Assembly: GCA_964034945.1 (NCBI GenBank)
Contig: OZ035961.1
Span: 1,033,501 to 1,097,500, forward strand
Length of the DNA stretch: 64,000 nt
Direction: 5' to 3'
From: Chrysopilus asiliformis
Taxonomy: Eukaryota; Arthropoda; Insecta; Diptera; Rhagionidae
Below the pieces are notes generated by a model. The model saw only the letters and a program-made list of their open reading frames with translations, did no database searches and was not told where the DNA came from. The translations under genes were made by a program, and so were the position numbers. Shown here in pieces: positions 62,301-64,000 of the stretch (position 1 is the stretch's first letter; the number at the start of each line of letters is the position of its first letter).

Positions 62301-62720
62301 GTGCCAAATAAACTATGAGTTGAATACAATACTATACTGAAAGAGTCGCTAAAATCATTTGCCATTTGTCATTTTCGAAAGTGTAAAGAAGGTGACCTCC
62401 AAACAAACCTGACTACCTTTTCCTATTCCAGAATTCCCGAATATGTTATTCAATATAAAAACAATGATTTGAATAAATTTTGTAAAATCATCTTCATCAA
62501 TAATTGTAGAAAGTTTTTTTAGTAATTAAAAAATTTCATCCATTTCATGGTAAACTAGAATGGCTTCTATTTTTTTAATAAAAAGAAGTTAAAAAAAATA
62601 AGTTTAAATTTGAAGAAAAGCCTTTTTGTGCCAGGTGCCATACTATAAAATAGTAAGTTTTGCCAGTGCGCAAATGGACAAATCACCTAAAAAAGTAATA
62701 GAAAATTAAATGAATATCTG
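59392..62720. other. AT-rich region without recognised genes
   Basis: 3.3 kb. A short frame starting at 60060 reads MPKKEKNSSDEDEKS then stops; downstream sequence to about 60650 is less AT-rich and could be a decayed coding remnant, but I recognise no family. Nothing else is supported. Confidence 0.4.
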
Positions 62721-63278
62721 AACATAACAAAAGCTATAATTGCCAATCTGGCAATCATTGGAGACCCGTATGGTGATATTCGTATCAAAATTCGAACAGT
62801 TGTACCAAAATTCCACTTTGAAGTCAAACTTTCCAAAAAGATTTTTTAAAATTTATTCCAATCGGATTTTGATGTATGGGAGTTTTATGTAGAATCATAT
62901 CCTAACTAACTTTTGTTCTTAGACTTTTTTGATAAGATGCACCGTTTTTGAGATATTCACAAAAAACGATTTCGTTCGTATGGGGGGTACCACCCCTAAT
63001 GGTCCATTTTTGCCCATTAACGAACTTAGCCTCGCATTTTACGAAAAACGGATCTGCGCAAAATTTGAAGTCTCTAGTTCAATCCGTGCGCCCGCAATCC
63101 GCGCCACAGACAGACGGACAGACAGACGGACAGACGGACAGACAGACAGACAGACGGACGGACATGCAAAATTCAACTTTTTTTATCATTCTAAACACAC
63201 TGGTGTAATTCATTTTTATGTGTGATGACGGGATCTTGGCGTTACAAACGGTAAGGTTTCACCATACGGGTATAAAAA
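62721..63278 (+). mobile_element. (GTCY)n-type interspersed element, near full length (558 bp)
   Basis: Starts AACATAACAAAAGCTATAAT and ends TTTCACCATACGGGTATAAA followed by AA. The subterminal motif ACCCGTATGGTGA at the left (near 62764) is the inverse of TCACCATACGGGT at the right (near 63259). A GACA/GACG tract lies at about 63106-63163. It is colinear with 54441-55052 in opposite orientation. No real open reading frame. Confidence 0.75.
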
Positions 63279-64000
63279 GTCACCGATCTCTTACATGAAA
63301 TTGGATCTCTTCCGGTAGGTATGCATTTTCAAATTCACCTACAAAATTCTAATTCAAAATGTAGTTAATAAATTCAAAACGATATCTTTGACCATCGCAA
63401 TTTCTTACGGAAATTACCAAATGTCTACGAATATTAAAGCTAAAAAAGAACATTGAACTTTCTACCTTTTGAATGCATCTTTTTCTAGCTTTTCTTATGT
63501 CACATTTTATCTTTTTGACTATTTTTTTTTGAATATTTTGGGCGAGTCTAGCCAAAAGGGATAGCAAAAGTCTCTCTACAGTTGTTCATCTGATTTATGC
63601 TGAATCAACTGTTGCTGGAACAATTGAATTGTTTAAAATAAATTGCATGCAACAAGCATTTCAGTGGTGTATGAATGTGAAGAATAAAACCTCCAAAAAA
63701 GCAAAATAATCATGCAAATGCAACAGACTTCCAGTATTTTGTTCTTAATTTAAATTTGTCGTCAATGGAGGGTATCGTTTCTTATGCCAGCCAGCGATTT
63801 TGCATCGTCTTTTGGTAATTTGAAAAACCTTCTGAAGGCATGAATTTCAGAGTTAATTGAGAAAAGCGAAAAACGATCAAGAGATGTGATTAGAGAGGGT
63901 GTGAATATTTAATATTATTTCAATTAATTATATAAAATCCAAAAAAAAACCTCTCATTCAACCACGCGTTTTAAATTTTCCCTTTATGTATTGAACTCTA
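63279..64000. other. Non-coding, no feature recognised
   Basis: AT-rich to the end of the window; a 72-codon minus-strand frame at 63349-63567 has no recognisable content. Confidence 0.45.

Noticed and set aside
1..64000. CRISPR arrays, operons, riboswitches or defence islands
   Set aside because: Intron-containing animal genes throughout; no regularly spaced direct repeats with unique spacers were seen.

Overview
This is nuclear DNA from an insect, most likely a dipteran. It is AT-rich, its genes have short GT-AG introns, its protein-coding genes are insect-like orthologues of conserved animal genes, and the spaces between them hold DNA-transposon relics, small TIR elements and interspersed elements carrying a (GTCY)n tract. 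The order of insect is an inference; nothing here names the species.

Layout. Positions 43-2445 (+) encode a complete RNFT1/2-type RING membrane protein. It converges on a two-exon ARL6IP4-like gene at 2871-3570 (-). A gene-poor stretch to 13 kb holds LINE and mariner relics, several copies of one small TIR element (MITE) and a foldback hairpin. An intronless, membrane-anchored ATP-grasp-fold protein lies at 13034-14767 (-). From 14.8 to 26.9 kb I found no gene, but there are two pogo-type and two piggyBac-type non-autonomous elements. Rootletin (Root) occupies 26922-36284 (+) in 14 visible coding exons; its first coding exon was not found. Mitochondrial GatB lies at 38677-41468 (-, 9 exons) and is divergent from Tsc1 at 42334-48472 (+, 7 exons). 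From 48.5 kb to the end there is no recognised gene, only transposon-derived sequence. The best preserved element there is a 1271-bp PIF/Harbinger-type element with perfect 51-bp TIRs and TTA target duplications.

RNA genes. A tRNA-Arg(UCG) and a tRNA-His(GUG) sit in one Root intron, and a second tRNA-His sits in a GatB intron. All three are antisense to their host gene, and the two tRNA-His copies share duplicated flanks.

The genes are unrelated housekeeping or cell-biology genes: ER-type ubiquitin ligase, splicing-related protein, ciliary rootlet, mitochondrial Gln-tRNA synthesis and TORC1 control. They do not form a pathway. I found no multi-gene defence or biosynthetic system. The most notable items are the ATP-grasp protein lacking expected catalytic residues, the composite Harbinger element, and the range of TIR elements in 64 kb. 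Exon boundaries were placed by hand from splice signals and reading phase; all sum to whole codons.
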